Source: Nageia nagi
Lineage: Eukaryota; Pinophyta
Reading direction: 5' to 3'
Assembly (NCBI GenBank): GCA_050084985.1
Contig: JBITNC010000001.1
Coordinates: 8,618,001 to 8,682,000, forward strand
Length of the DNA stretch: 64,000 bases
Numbering within the stretch: the stretch's first letter is position 1; each line of letters begins with the position of its first letter. The notes beneath the pieces were generated by a model. It saw nothing but the letters and a program-made list of their open reading frames with translations, was not told the DNA's origin and ran no database searches. Below, piece by piece: positions 49,440-63,146 of the stretch. The translations under genes were made by a program, and so were the position numbers.

Positions 49440-52030
49440 TCTAAGTAGGAATGTCCAACTCCATATTGTCTTTGTTTACCCTTTCTCAATCTCTCTTTTG
49501 CTACTTTAGCCTTGGTTCTTGCTGGTTCTTCATGTTCTTCTACTTCTTGGGAATATGAAGGATCCCTTACTTGTGGTTGTGACTCCAATCCTTTCTCTCT
49601 AGCGCTTTCCTTCTTCCTTTGCCATTGTAATAACTTCTTCTTCTAACCTATTAACATCATGATAGGTGAAATCAAAATCGTGAACCTGTGAAATTATAAA
49701 TGCCCATCAAAAGAAAATAAAATTAAAAATATGTTGAATATTCAAATTCAATAGGTTATCAACTTATCATTAAATTGAAAATAAAAATTAGAATCTCCGA
49801 CCTCTTCTAGCACATCCCTTAACTATGAAAACCAATTTCATCTAACTCTATTGCCTCACTACTAGTTCTTTCAATCAATCTATGATGGAGACGAAAGTTG
49901 TAATGCACAAAAACTAAATCATTCAAGCGCTTTTGGGTGAGCCTAGTGGGCTTCTTTGAATGTGTATGCTCAAAGTGCTCCAATTTCGCTCACACCCAAC
50001 ACTACTACATATTTGGGATAAGATTTTGATAGCCACTTTTTGAAGATTTGGTGTACAACCACCATAATCCTCCCACCATAGATTTGAAAAAAAAAGATTT
50101 TCACTTTTTAATTTGTTTAATAGTTTGTCAATTCACTTAAAAAAATAGAATTATAAATGCATTTTGTTACCTAAAGCTAGACATGTCCTTGCATCTACAC
50201 ATTTTGGGGATGCAAACAAGTAGCCTTGTACTCTTTTGTAATCTTGAATTTCTTTGTTTAAAATTATACGTCTAGTATCCACAATGAGGCACTAGACGTT
50301 TAATGGCCATGTGAAGACCTGCAAATACTTATCAAAATTAAGTCAAAATTAAAATCAAACTTAATTCTTAAATATTGAAATCAAACTTTAGTTACTACTA
50401 TTAGTAAACGACGGGTTGAATAAAAGTGGATACCTCTATTAATCTTCCCATTCGAAGGGTCAAATTTTTCTCCATAGAAGAACTTGGGGTTCAAGTACAA
50501 CCCCGTTGCATGTAGAGGCTTATGCAACTGACTATTTCACCTACGATCTATCTATTCCAAATGTGATGAAACTTGGTTGCATCATAAACATAGAAAGCCT
50601 CTATGCCCTCTTTGGCCGTATCCATTGCCTCGTATAGGTACCCCATAAAAGCTTTGTTTGAGTTCACAAGGCGAAACACTTTTTCTAAAGGCTCCGTAAT
50701 ATGTAAAGCGAATTATGCAACTAAATTAATAATTTTTTTGATTGATTAAATTTGATGGTAAAAAAGTTGAAAATTTGAAATAAATTGTACCTTAATCATC
50801 ATCAAAGACTACATTAACGATATTCATGCTATTTGGTTTACGTGCATGTTTGGACTTCATCTACTTGTTGCACATAAACATTTGCTTCAATGCAGTTTGT
50901 TTGTTATAAACACTCTGCAATGAAAGAAATGGCATTGCAAATCCTGTATCCTCTGCATGCAAAATTCAAAAAATTATTTTAATGAAATGAAAATTAAGAA
51001 ATGATAGAAACTTTACCTGGACTTATTAGGTCCCTTCCCTTTGTGAAGTATGTCCTCATCAAATGGAGGACCGAATAATGATTTTACATAAACTTGGTGA
51101 TATGTTTTGCTTTGTCTACAACATTCTTTAACTAGTTAGTCTTTCTAAAGTCCTCAATAATTAAATCGAGGACATGTGCAACACAAGGAGTCCAAGCAAT
51201 GGTGGGGTATTCATCCTTAATCATCCTTCCTGTTGAAACATATGCAACAATGTTATTTATGAAAACCTACAGTTGCACAAATGTAAAATTTAAATAAATA
51301 TGAATAAATTATTAAAAAATTTAATAAAAAAAGATAACTTGCACAAAATATAATAAACCAAAATGAAATAGAATCTATATAGAAAATTTATTATTTAAAT
51401 TTTACTTGGATAACATTCTTAGCCCCCACATACTCAATGATCTATTGTAGCTTGCCAAAGAAATAATCACCCGTTTTTCTCTCTCCTAATGCATCCACTA
51501 ACCTTAAGAAGACTAAGCTTCATGAAGAAAAAACCAAAAAGTTCAACAAATCTCTTCTGGCCCAATCATTCCAACCATCATTGAGAATGTTGTAACTTTT
51601 TTTTTTCCAAATCTTTCTCTACTCTTCAATAACCTTTTTAATGTTTGAAACAACAATATCTAGTATAGGTCCTCTCAAATCATGGTAACTTAGTGCCTTG
51701 AATCCAAGACCACAAGTTGATATTGCTTCAACCATGTAGGGCCAATATGGCGAGTTTGCCACATTGAATGGAATATCTAAGAAATACTAGAAATTTTTTG
51801 CTGCCTTTCTGGATTCTATAAACTTATCCTTATAACATGTTGCATCTAGTGTGGATTGGCCACAACAAGGAAAATCACACCTCAATGCACTACCAGCATT
51901 TGTAGAAGGTGGTGTAGAATGCCTAACCCTACTTGTAGTGGTTTGTTCTACACTAGTATTGTCTTCTTCTTGGATAGTTGTAGAAGAAGGTGTTGGGTGG
52001 TTTTTCTTTCCTACCTTGCGGATGGACAAA
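49440..52030 (-). pseudogene. hAT-family transposase pseudogene with introns
   Basis: Exons read from high to low coordinate. Near 52029-51406: GSALRCDFPCCGQ linker, a TAG stop (51787-51789), then in frame YFLDIPFNVANSPYW, MVEAISTCGLGFKALSYHDL, NDGWNDWARRDLLNFLVFSS and VDALGERKTGDYFF (the DUF659-type core). After an apparent intron (51267-51405): VFINNIVAYVSTGRMI, DEYPTIAWTPCVAHVLDLII. After another (50953-51016): FAMPFLSLQSVYNKQTALKQ. Then MGYLYEAMDTAKEGIEAFYV and, at about 50070-49930, NLWWEDYGG, NLQKVAIKILSQICSSVGCE and RNWSTL, the hAT dimerisation motif. hAT transposases cut and paste DNA in the nucleus. Stops and frame shifts kill this copy, and terminal repeats were not located. Confidence 0.85.
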
Positions 52031-52080
52031 TAAGTGCAAGGTTAGCAAAGACACTAACACCTTAGGTGGAAGGGCGTTAC

Positions 52081-53042
52081 CCCTATTTGCTATGAGGATT
52101 GGTTACCTCAAAGTTCTCTATCTTGGGATTGTGTGAGAACAAGGCTCAAAGACTGACTAAGATATTTGAAGCTGCCACCAACACAAATACCATTTGTTTG
52201 TCAAGGACTCGGATTGTCTTGGTGTCTAGACAAGGGTTGTTTCTTAGGTATTGCAAATAAAAAAAGTGGTGTGAAAAGTCGCACAATGAACGTGAAAAAT
52301 GAAAGAAAATAGGAAGGAAGATTGGAGATGGGGAGAGGCATACGAGTTTAGCCCTCTTGCACTAGGCTCCATCGACAAGTATAGTATCTGAATGCCAAGT
52401 TCCTCTGGGTTTGTTACAAGTTCCATGCATCCACCTATCCTTTCATTCTAGTGAACAACATGAATGGTCTAGAAGAAGGATATATCCTCTGACACTAGAC
52501 AACACAAATGGTCTAGTGAAGGGAGCAAGCATCTAAGGGAGTAAAGACGTTGGTTGTGTCACGAAGGCACTCTCAACATGTGGATGAAGTTCTCATGTTA
52601 AACGTCATAAGGGAACACAGTTCAGAATTATACAAATCTGGTTGCACACCATGAACAATCACAAGCTATGCATTACATTCAACACTTCAAAGAATAGTCA
52701 ACCACTCTTTCACCCACCTCTCAAGAAATTTGTGAAATGTTCCAAGTGTCTAAGTAAAACATACAAATGATAGCATCACATGCTAAAGCTCATAGTCACA
52801 TAGAAATGGAGTTGTGCAAATTCATTCAAAAGATCATGCCACATTCACAATAGACGAGTGCGAAATAGGAAAAATTATTCTACTCATCTAATTGCCAATA
52901 TTCATTTCCACATCCAAAAATCCCATCTTTGACAAATGAGCATTCAAGAGGTATAAATAGTTTTCATGGCAACTCTAAGCGTTGCCCTAACCCTAATGCT
53001 AATTCCAAAAAAATTGAAAGTGGTCCAATAAAAATTTGCCAT
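52081..53042 (+). other. 962-bp interval between 10-bp direct repeats; LTR-like promoter
   Basis: AGGGCGTTAC occurs directly before (52071-52080) and directly after (53043-53052). Inside, TATAAATAG (52952-52960) precedes CATGGCAACTCTAAGCG and TTGCCCTAACCCTAATGC, a word order I associate with the R region of plant LTRs. It could be a solo LTR or a Mutator-type insertion with a long target duplication. The terminal sequences CCCTATTTGC and (reversed) ATGGCAAATT are at best weakly inverted. No coding region was recognised. Confidence 0.35.
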
Positions 53043-53456
53043 AGGGCGTTACAAGATATATTCCAGCACTTGTAGGAGCAAATCCTCATCCGTCACAAGG
53101 TTGTACCAAATTTAACAAATATTTGAAATCCGAATTCAAAATAAAATTGCAATAAAATAAAATAAAATTGTTGCAACTGCAACACCACTTTTCTATGCTC
53201 CTTGGGTACACTTAGACTCGTGCATCTTCCATGCCTCTGCAACACCTGACTTGACCTGTTCACCTTTTGCTACCTGTGAGGGCAATTTAGTAGCCTGGAT
53301 GTATCATCGGGATGACCTAGGACCTTGTCTTTGAAATATGGCCATATTGGACGTGTGCCTCTTTTACTCAAGATCTTCGTGACTTCACCTTCTCCTATGC
53401 CTAGGATCCTCTAGATTTCAGCTCAAATGCTTCCTGAAGCCTCTCCAAGTTTGGAG

Positions 53457-54260
53457 GATGCTAGAAAAAGTCAAAATTTTGTCTTTTTTTACAATGAGAC
53501 AGACTTGCTTTGCTTGCCTGGACTTAGAGCATGCTAGAAAAAGTCAAGATTTCATCTTTTTTTTGGGTGCACCCATCTTGCCAGTCATCCCAGCTTGAGC
53601 ACATGCCAAAAGAAGAAAAGATTTTGTCTTTTGGAGGCATGCATCAACCATCCTTTGCCTAATTTAACCTTGCATCATCCAAATTTGCCTTTTCTAGTGC
53701 TCAGGGTTGCTAGATTTCACCTTCGAACAAGTCTAGAACTACCCACAAGCCAGGCGCATGCCCAAGAAAGACAAGATTCTGTCTTTTGAAACCATGCACC
53801 CAACTCTCCAGTCGTGCCATCTTGAGCGCATGTCCCAGAAAGATAAGATTTTGTTTGTTTGAGGCATGCGTTGGGTTGCTCTTGCCTAGTTTGACCTATT
53901 TCGGGGCCATAGCAAGTGGGACTTAGCCAAATTTTCACATTTTTCTAGAACTGGTGTCTCCTTGGGTCAGGCACATATCAAAGAAAGACAAGATTTTGTC
54001 CTTTGAATCATGCGCTTGCTCTCTTGGTCCTGTCTAAGCTAGATGTTGGTTTGAAGAGTTTGTGCCTTAGCCAAATTTCACTTCGAGCTCAACCCGAACA
54101 ACCTCCTTCCTTGAGCGCATGTCCCAGAAAGACAATTTTGTCTTTTGAAACCATGCTGTCAACCCTTGGGTGTCTTAAGTTTGATTCTTGGTCTTCGAAC
54201 TCATCTCGAGTAGCCTCCTGATCTAGGGCATGTCCTAGAAAGAAAAAAAATTGCCTTTTG
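53457..54260 (+). repeat. Palindrome-bearing repeat array, left part
   Basis: Seven units and the first half of an eighth, each with a core like GCGCATGTCCCAG-AAAGACAA-GAT-TTTGTCTTT-TGAAACCATGC. AAAGACAA/TTGTCTTT form an inner stem and GCATG/CATGC an outer one. Cores start near 53457, 53529, 53599, 53754, 53826, 53970, 54115 and 54226. The spacings are about 72, 70, 155, 72, 144, 145 and 111, so most fall on a register of about 72 bp or twice that. Text between cores is diverged and relatively GC-rich for the window. The copia element at 54261 interrupts unit eight, and the array resumes at 63147. Confidence 0.8.
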
Positions 54261-54751
54261 TGAAGGAATTAGATCTACACTAATCCTCAAGGTCCAAGAC
54301 TATAGGAAACTCAATCATTCAACATCTACAAGCTAATAACACCATTCACACAAGATAACACCAATATAATGTGGTTCCTCCCTCCTTGGGAGAACATCCA
54401 CAACTAGATCTCAATTCTCAAACTATGCACCCTCTTACTACAATTCTTTTCTCTCCTACACAAACTAGTAGAGTAATCTTACTCCAAAAACTTGGTTATG
54501 TTACAAGAGCAGAGGCCCTCTATTTATAGCATGAGAGCACCTCCCTAACCTCTCTTTAACCCAAGGGTAAGGTTAGGGTTACAATAAATATATGACCTAA
54601 CTTTAACCTACCAACTAACCACTTGGTAAGGTCAAAGTTTACATAATAAAGAATTCAATTAATCCTTTAAGGTATCTAAATATCCTTTAAGTGATTAATT
54701 GAATTTACAAGGAGTTTAGATATTCACAATATTTCATTACAAATTCTAACA
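54261..54751 (-). repeat. 3' LTR of the copia element
   Basis: 491 bp, TGTTAGAATTTG...CCTTCA on the minus strand. TATA box (ctatttata on the plus strand) at 54520-54528. Confidence 0.95.
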
Positions 54752-54760
54752 CTCCCCCTT
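54752..54760 (-). promoter_or_regulatory. Polypurine tract of the copia element
   Basis: AAGGGGGAG on the minus strand, directly before TGTTAG of the 3' LTR. Identical to the tract at 17168-17176. Confidence 0.9.
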
Positions 54761-55228
54761 AATGCAATATTGGGATAGAGCATAGAAGAGAGAAGAGAGA
54801 GAGTAAGAGAGAGTTCTCCTCCATAGAGGTACAAGTGGAGATGAGAACATTTACATATTTGAGAATCTTTTTGAGAACTAGTTTGAGACTCACTACATTA
54901 CCATTTGACAAAAATGGTTTTCAATACAATCATTAACCACAACTGGTTTCACTGTACATAGTAGTCGATCAACTTTAAGCTGACATGTGAGTCTCCATGA
55001 GCTTGCTTACACAAGGTGAGTAACCTGCATTTCTGAAGAAGATTCTGCATGCTACAAGCAACTCATGAACAAAATCAGTTAGATGCATTATATATTCACA
55101 TAAGAGAATCAAATAATGCCATCTTATAAATAACTGATCAATGGTGCACTATAAGTCATCACGGAGATGCCAAGCCATCACTCAGTCATCTGTTGTATAT
55201 AGACATGTGTTGATTATTAATAGAGCAT

Positions 55229-55671
55229 AAAAAATTGTACAAGTTTCTCACGCAGAGCAAACTTACCACAGAGGTATAAAATGTACAAGTTTCTCACACA
55301 GAGCAAACTTACCACGGAGGATAAAAAATTATATGCTCAAAAAATTGTACAAGTTTCTCACGCAGAGCAAACTTACCACGAAGGTATAAAATGTACAAGT
55401 TCCTCATGCAGAGCGAACTTACCACGGAGGTATAAAATGTACAAGTTTGTCACGCAGAGCGAACTTACCACGGAGGTATAAAATGTACAACAAGTTTGTC
55501 ACGCAAAGCAAACTTACCACGGAGGTATAAAATGTACAACAAGTTTGTCACGTAGAGCAAACTTACCACGAAGGTATAAAATGTACAACAAGTTTGTCAC
55601 GCAGAGCAAACTTACCACGGAGGTATAAAATGTACAAGTTTGTCACGCAGAGCAAACTTACCACGGAGGTA
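55229..55671 (-). repeat. Nine-unit tandem array (46-49 bp) in the 3' non-coding zone
   Basis: Units of AAAATGTACAAGTTTGTCAC followed by GCAGAGCAAACTTACCACGG and AGGTAT. Most are 46 bp, three are 49 bp (an extra CAA), and one is preceded by a short unrelated insert (about 55322-55338). It lies between the pol stop (55741) and the 3' LTR. The same position holds unrelated or diverged arrays in the two other family members. Confidence 0.92.
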
Positions 55672-55740
55672 TATCATAATCAACACTATATACAACAAGA
55701 GAGGCCTCTTAGAGGTGAAGTTGTCATCACTAACAAAAGT

Positions 55741-58700
55741 TCAAACTTCACTCCCCCTTGAGGGCAACTTCACCAACCTGAGAGAATCCCTAAGCTTGCT
55801 GAACTGAGCTTCAAGAAGGGGCTTGGTGAATAAATCAGCGGAGTTTTCAGTAGATGGACAATACTCCAAGTGTATGATGTCATCTAGAACCTTCTCCCTG
55901 ATAAAATGGGCTTGGATTTTCATATGTTTGGTTCTCTGATGGAACATAGGATTCTTAACCAAATAGATAGCCGATTGATTGTCTGAAGAAATAAGAGATG
56001 GGCTATTTTGCTCATACCCAATTTTGTTCAGAAGATGCCTCAGCCAAATAGCTTCTTGGGCGACAACAGACATGGCTCGATATTCGGCTTCGGTGGTAGA
56101 AAGAGTCACAGTAGGTTGCTTCTTGGAAGCCCAAGAGATAGCACCTGAACCAATGCTGAACACATATGCAGAGGTTGATTTTCTATCATCTCTATCTCCC
56201 CCATAATCAGAATCTGAGAACCGGGAGAGAACAATTGAGGGCACTTTGGAATACTTAAGAGCAAGATCCTTTGTCCCTGCCACATACCTCAAGATTTGCT
56301 TAACAGCATTGAGGTGCTCAACATATGGTTTTTGCATGAATCGTGCCATCAGATTCACTGCAAAGGCAATATCAGGACGAGAGATAGTCAGATACAGAAG
56401 ACTATCGATCAATTGCCTATAAGTTGTAGCATCAGCCAACTGAGAATCTGAGCTCAGAGACACAACGATTCCAGGAGAAACAGGTATTATAGCATATCTA
56501 CACTCCATTCCAAACTTTTGCAAGATGTCTGATATATACTTAGATTGACTAAGATAAGTACAATCTTTGTGTTGGTATACTTGCATCCCAAGATAGTAAT
56601 GCAATAGACCTAGATCAGTCATTTCAAATGTTGCCTTCAGTTTGGATATGCACTCTTGGATGATTTCAATATTATTGTCAGTTATGAGAAGATCATCCAC
56701 ATAAAGGAGAATTAAGACCACGTCTTTTCTTTGATTGAGTACATAGAGATCTGAGTCAGAGAAGCACTTGGAAAAACCAATATCTGCAAAGAATCCTGAA
56801 ATTTTCTTGTACCATGCTCTAGGTGCTTGCTTAAGTCCATACAAAGACTTCTTTAGCTTGCACACAAAAGACTCTTTACCTTCTGGAATAAATCCTTCTG
56901 GTTGATTCATGTAGATTTCTACATCCAAGTCACCATTGAGAAATGCACTCTTGACATCAAGTTGGAAAACTTTCCATCCTTGAGCTACAGAAAGAGCAAG
57001 GATTATCCTAACAGTAGGCATCTTGGCCACAGGAGCAAAGGTTTCCTCATAATCAATACCATATTTCTGAGCGAATCCTTTGGCCACTAACCTTGTTTTG
57101 TATTTTTCAATTTCTCCATCAGAATTGTACTTGACCTTGTATATCCATTTATTTCCAATCACATTTTTCTCATTGGGATAAGGAACCAAATCCCAAGTTT
57201 CATTTTTCATGAGCGCTTCATACTCAACTTTCATAGCTTCCATCCAACACTCTTGCTTGGAAGCTTCTTTGAAGGTTGATGGCTCATTCATATTATCAAT
57301 TTTGGCAAATAAAGATTTATTCAAGGTCATACTCCTTGTAATTCTCTGAGCTGGAGAATTTTGCTCTTGTGGTGACTTTCCTACATGATCATCCAACTAG
57401 TTAGGTGCAGGCGAAGAATCATCTGAATCAGACACCTCAGCATGAGAAGTCGTATCCTCAGGAAGTTCATTGAACTTGACATCCCTAGAAACAAAGACTA
57501 TTTTATGGGATGAGGAGTAGAGCCTGTAACCTCTATGCTGATTATCATACCCCACAAAGATGCATTTTTCTGATCTTTTATCCAACTTCTTTCTTTTCTC
57601 TGAGGTAATGAAGGTAAATGCATCACAACCGAAGACCCTAAAGTGTGAGATGTTAGGTTTCTTTCCTGTCCATGCTTCATACGGAGTTTTACCTTCAACT
57701 GCTTTAGTAAGACACCTATTTAGGGTGTGAATAGCAGTGTGAACAGTTTCACCCCATAAGAAGCTAGGAAGGTTACCCATCATGCACCTTGCCATTTCCA
57801 TAATGGTTCGATTCTTCCTTTTAGCAACTCCATTTTGTTGAGGGGTGTAAGGGATTGTAAATTGCCGCTTGATCCCATGTTTAACACAATAGTCATTAAA
57901 CTCATTGCTATTATACTCACCCCCATTATCAGATCTTAGCATCTTGATCTTAAAATCAGTTTGATTTTCAACAAGAGCCTTGAAGTCTTTAAACCTGTCA
58001 AAAGTTTGATTCTTGTGCTCAAGTAGATAACCAAATGTCATCTTACTGAAGTCATCAATGAAGGTCAGAATATAAGAAGCTCCCCCTAGAGACTTAGTCT
58101 GAAACGGACCCATCAAATCTGAATGCACAAGTTGAAGAGGACGAGTAGCCCGAGTTGCCTTATCTTTTTCAAACTTTTGCCTATTCATCTTTTCTAGAAT
58201 GCACCTTTCACAGAGACCAATTGTGGGTGAAATATTAGGTAAACCTTCCACAAGTTCTTGATTTTTCATATCTTGAATACTCTTGTGGTTAAGGTGCCCT
58301 AATCGTTGATGCCAAAGATTACCCTTTGAACAAGCATTTGCAGCAAGACACATCTTTGAAGGAACTTGATCCATAATATAAAGGTCATCCTTTACTGATC
58401 CTTTCATCAAGGTGGCAAGTCCTTTCTTAACACACCAGGAGTGTGAGGTAAACTCAAATGAGTATCCTTTCCTTGTAATCTGAATTACAGAGATAAGATT
58501 CATCCTTAGTTTAGGCACATAAAAGACATTATCAAGAACCTTTCCATGAATCTTCACACTCCCTATTCCTTGAATATCAAGGACTGAATTATCACCTATC
58601 ACAACTGCATCCTTCTTGTACTTATGAAAGTTTTCAAACTTATCTTTTTCATAACACATGTGATTAGTGCATTCTGAATCAACAATCCAATCATTTGAAA

Positions 58701-59634
58701 TAGTTTGAGTCACTGAGTAGTAGGCAACAGTAGCAGCATGCTTGTTCTTCTTTTTATTATTGAAATTTTTCACATTTGCATTTCCCTTGCCTTTTTGAGC
58801 AAATTTCTTTTTACGACAATCATACTCTTTGTGCTCAAAGATGCTGCAAAATTTACAATTCCCATCAAACTTTTCCTTAGGTGTTGGATTGCTTGATCCA
58901 GCTTTGTCATTCTTTTGCTTGAAGTTGCCATGCTTCTTGAAGGTAGATGAGGATTTGTTATCTTTGAATTTATAATGATTGAACTTCTTCTTGAAAGGAG
59001 TTTTGGTTGCTCCTAGAGCAATGTTATTGTCCTTTGGAGAAAAGTTCATCATTTTCTTATTCAAAGTTTCCTCATGCTTCAGAAGGAGTCTAGAAAGGTT
59101 ATCAAGAGAGATGACATCTTTTTCATCATCGAGCCTAGTTTCCATAACTGTGACAAAGTTACTGAACTTTGTAGAAAGGCTTTGAAGAATGATGAAGACC
59201 ATGAACTCATCATTGATCCAGTTGCACCCACAACCAACCAGTTGTGTCCTAAGGTCAATGATTTTGTTCAAGTAGATAGAAGCACTTTCATCTTCACCTT
59301 GACGATATTGCAACAACTTTTGTAAACTAGTGAACCTCCTTGAAAATTTTGACCCAAGGTAAATTTTCTTCAGCCTATCCCAATCTTCCTTTGCTGATGT
59401 TGAAGAAGAGATCATGAGAAGTACGTCATCTGAAACTGCACGATAAATCATTGAAGTTGCTAACTCATTCTTTGAGTTGTAGATTTCAAGAGCCTTCTCA
59501 TCTGTAGGAGCGACCAAGTCTTCATTAATTGTCTGCCACAGCTTCTTTGCTTGTAACTCAGCTCTCATACGAGGTTCCCATATGCCGAAGTTGGAACCGT
59601 CGAGTATATGCTTGGGTATGAAAGTTTCAACCAT
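55741..59634 (-). pseudogene. Copia gag-pol polyprotein with one internal stop
   Basis: A single reading frame of 745 and then 551 codons on either side of a TAG at 57397-57399, about the full length of copia polyproteins. In order: a gag domain (residues 1-250, start MVETFIPKHILDGSNFGIWE); CCHC knuckle CKFCSIFEHKEYDC; protease WIVDSECTNHM, where the usual DSG is DSE; GAG-pre-integrase WHQRLGHLNH...CERC; integrase with HSDLMGP and RSDNGGEY, but QQNGVAKRKNR, where the usual catalytic Glu of GVAERKN is Lys. The stop falls in the linker before reverse transcriptase. Reverse transcriptase keeps KSAFLNGDL and YVDDLL; RNase H keeps SDSDYGGD, STTEAEYRA and NSADLFTKPL, but TKHMKIQAHF departs from TKHIEI.YHF. 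Family residues quoted are from general knowledge. The ATG at 59634 was chosen as the first Met before the conserved gag start. Confidence 0.93.
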
Positions 59635-61520
<1,886 letters not shown>

Positions 61521-61740
61521 TATCAGAGTGTTGTAAATTTATCGGTTTTTGATATATCCTATGTTTGTAAGGACAACAAACTACGCTGGAAGAACAACAA
61601 TATGCTGGTATCCGTTTTCTATATTGGTCAATGATATGTGTGGTCATTTATGTTTGAGAGCATGAAAACTTCTTGCACTGATTGTCAGTCGCTTGGTTAT
61701 CAGTGGTCTAACTTTGTTTTACTTTCTTTATGTTGCAGAT
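61521..61740 (-). other. Unassigned leader segment between captured fragments
   Basis: AT-balanced, non-coding. May be intron or 5' flanking sequence that came with the reductase exon. On the plus strand, 61709-61739 is a pyrimidine-rich tract ending TTGCAG that resembles a splice acceptor, but no convincing exon follows. Confidence 0.25.
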
Positions 61741-62040
61741 AAAGGGAGTGCGGCCGGTGCAGATAAAAGGGGTGCGCCACCGTTGCAAACCCTTCAACGT
61801 ATCCGTCTTGTGCATATTATTCGACCATTGCAGTCCATAAGACTGCATTTCGGCGAGGCATTCTATCAAACAATTCGCATACCCTTTCAATGTATCCATT
61901 TTGTGCATATCTGTCGACCATTGCAGTCCATAAGACTGCATTTCGACGAGGCATTTTTGTCAAACAATTTGCAGACCTTTTCAATGTATCCGTTTTGTGC
62001 AAACGAGGAGGGAGACTGCCAAGCAATGACAAGGTCATGC
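61741..62040 (-). pseudogene. Captured pentatricopeptide-repeat (PPR) gene fragment
   Basis: Minus strand, 62038-61817 open: KMPRRNAVLWTAMVDRYAQN, GYIERVCELFDRMPRRNAVL and WTAMVE, then after a TAA YAQDGYVEG. The motif (R/K)MPRRN-V-WTAM-YAQNG---ELFDRMP is diagnostic of PLS-class PPR proteins, which bind organellar RNA. Two nearly identical 31-residue (93-bp) units and two partial ones are present, suggesting a tandem duplication after capture or a repetitive source. Two plus-strand ORFs over the same bases are shadows. It lies in the copia leader, in sense orientation, between the primer site and the reductase fragment. Confidence 0.85.
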
Positions 62041-62584
62041 TCTCAGTCAGTCTTGCTACTGCTGCATTTGGCAGAGGAGGGTGAGGGCGAGAGAGAGAGG
62101 GCGAATATCCCCATATTTGCTTTAAAATTTAAAAAAATAAATAAATTGCCTCTAAAAATTATTTCCCTCTATTTGCATTAAGATTTTTGCAAAAATAAAA
62201 AAATTAGAGAAAAAAATAAAGTATTATGTAAATATTACACCTTGGCAATGCTTGTAATAGAGTTATTAATCAATGCTACTAACAAACAAAATGTTAGTAA
62301 AAATATTTGCATTACATAGTATCCTCTTAAAAGGTATATCATGTATTAAGCATTTTGTAAAAAAATACTACTAACATAAGAGGTTAGTATAGGAAAAAAA
62401 AATTGTTTGCATTGCCATTTTGATCATATTTTGCAAAAATAAGCTCCAATATCTCATAAAATATGTTAATATCTAATGCAATAATCCATAAGATAACCAA
62501 ATGAGGAGGAAATTTATACCTTCTCTTAGTTTTACCTCACCAATGGGGTGTAAGATGAGGAATGAAGAAGGATCACCAAGATGT

Positions 62585-62653
62585 AGCTTCCACACCAAAA
62601 AGAAAAGCTTTCACACCAAGAAGAAGAGCTTTCACACCAAGCTCTTGATACCA
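62585..62653 (-). repeat. 21-bp triplication running into the primer binding site
   Basis: On the plus strand AGCTTCCACACCAAAAAGAA, AGCTTTCACACCAAGAAGAA and AGCTTTCACACCAAGCTCTTG follow each other with a 21-bp period (62585, 62606, 62627). The last overlaps the primer binding site ATTGGTATCAAGAGC (minus strand, 62655-62641), which matches the initiator Met-tRNA site TGGTATCAGAGC with one extra A. Confidence 0.8.
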
Positions 62654-62655
62654 AT

Positions 62656-63146
62656 TGAAGGAATTAGATCTACTCTAATCCTCAAGGTCCAAGACTATAG
62701 AAAACTCAATCATTCAACATCTACAAGCTAATAACACCATTCACACAAGATAACACAAATATAATGTGGTTCCTCCCTCCTTGAGAGTACATCCACAATT
62801 AGATCTCAATTCTCAATCTATGCACCCTCTTACAACAATTCCTTTCTCTTCTACACAAACTAGTAGAGTAATCTTACTCCAAAAACTTAGTTATGTTACA
62901 AGAGGAGAGACCTTCTATTTATAGCATGAGAGCACCTCCCTAACCTCCCTTTAACCCAAGGGTAAGGTTAGGGTTACAATAAATATATGACCTAACTTTA
63001 ACCTACCAACTAACCACTTGGTAAGGTCAAAGTTTACATAATAAAGAATTCAATTAATCCCTTAAGGTATCTAAATATCCTTTAAGTGATTAATTGAATT
63101 TACAAGGAGTTTAGATATTCACAATATTTCATTACAAATTCTAACA
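62656..63146 (-). repeat. 5' LTR of the copia element
   Basis: 491 bp, TGTTAGAATTTG at the 63146 side and CCTTCA at 62656. The TATA box is ctatttata on the plus strand at 62915-62923. This is the promoter for the element's RNA. The copy at 54261-54751 differs at 16 sites by eye. Confidence 0.95.

Noticed and set aside
51851-52065. Two plus-strand open frames of 60 and 69 codons
   Set aside because: They are antisense shadows of the N-terminal part of the hAT pseudogene.
55229-55671. CRISPR-like regular direct repeats
   Set aside because: Units are head-to-tail with no unique spacers, lie inside a plant retrotransposon and match its relatives; they are a simple tandem array.
61693-62181. 162-codon plus-strand open frame
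   Set aside because: It is the shadow of the minus-strand PPR fragment, whose protein motifs are unmistakable.
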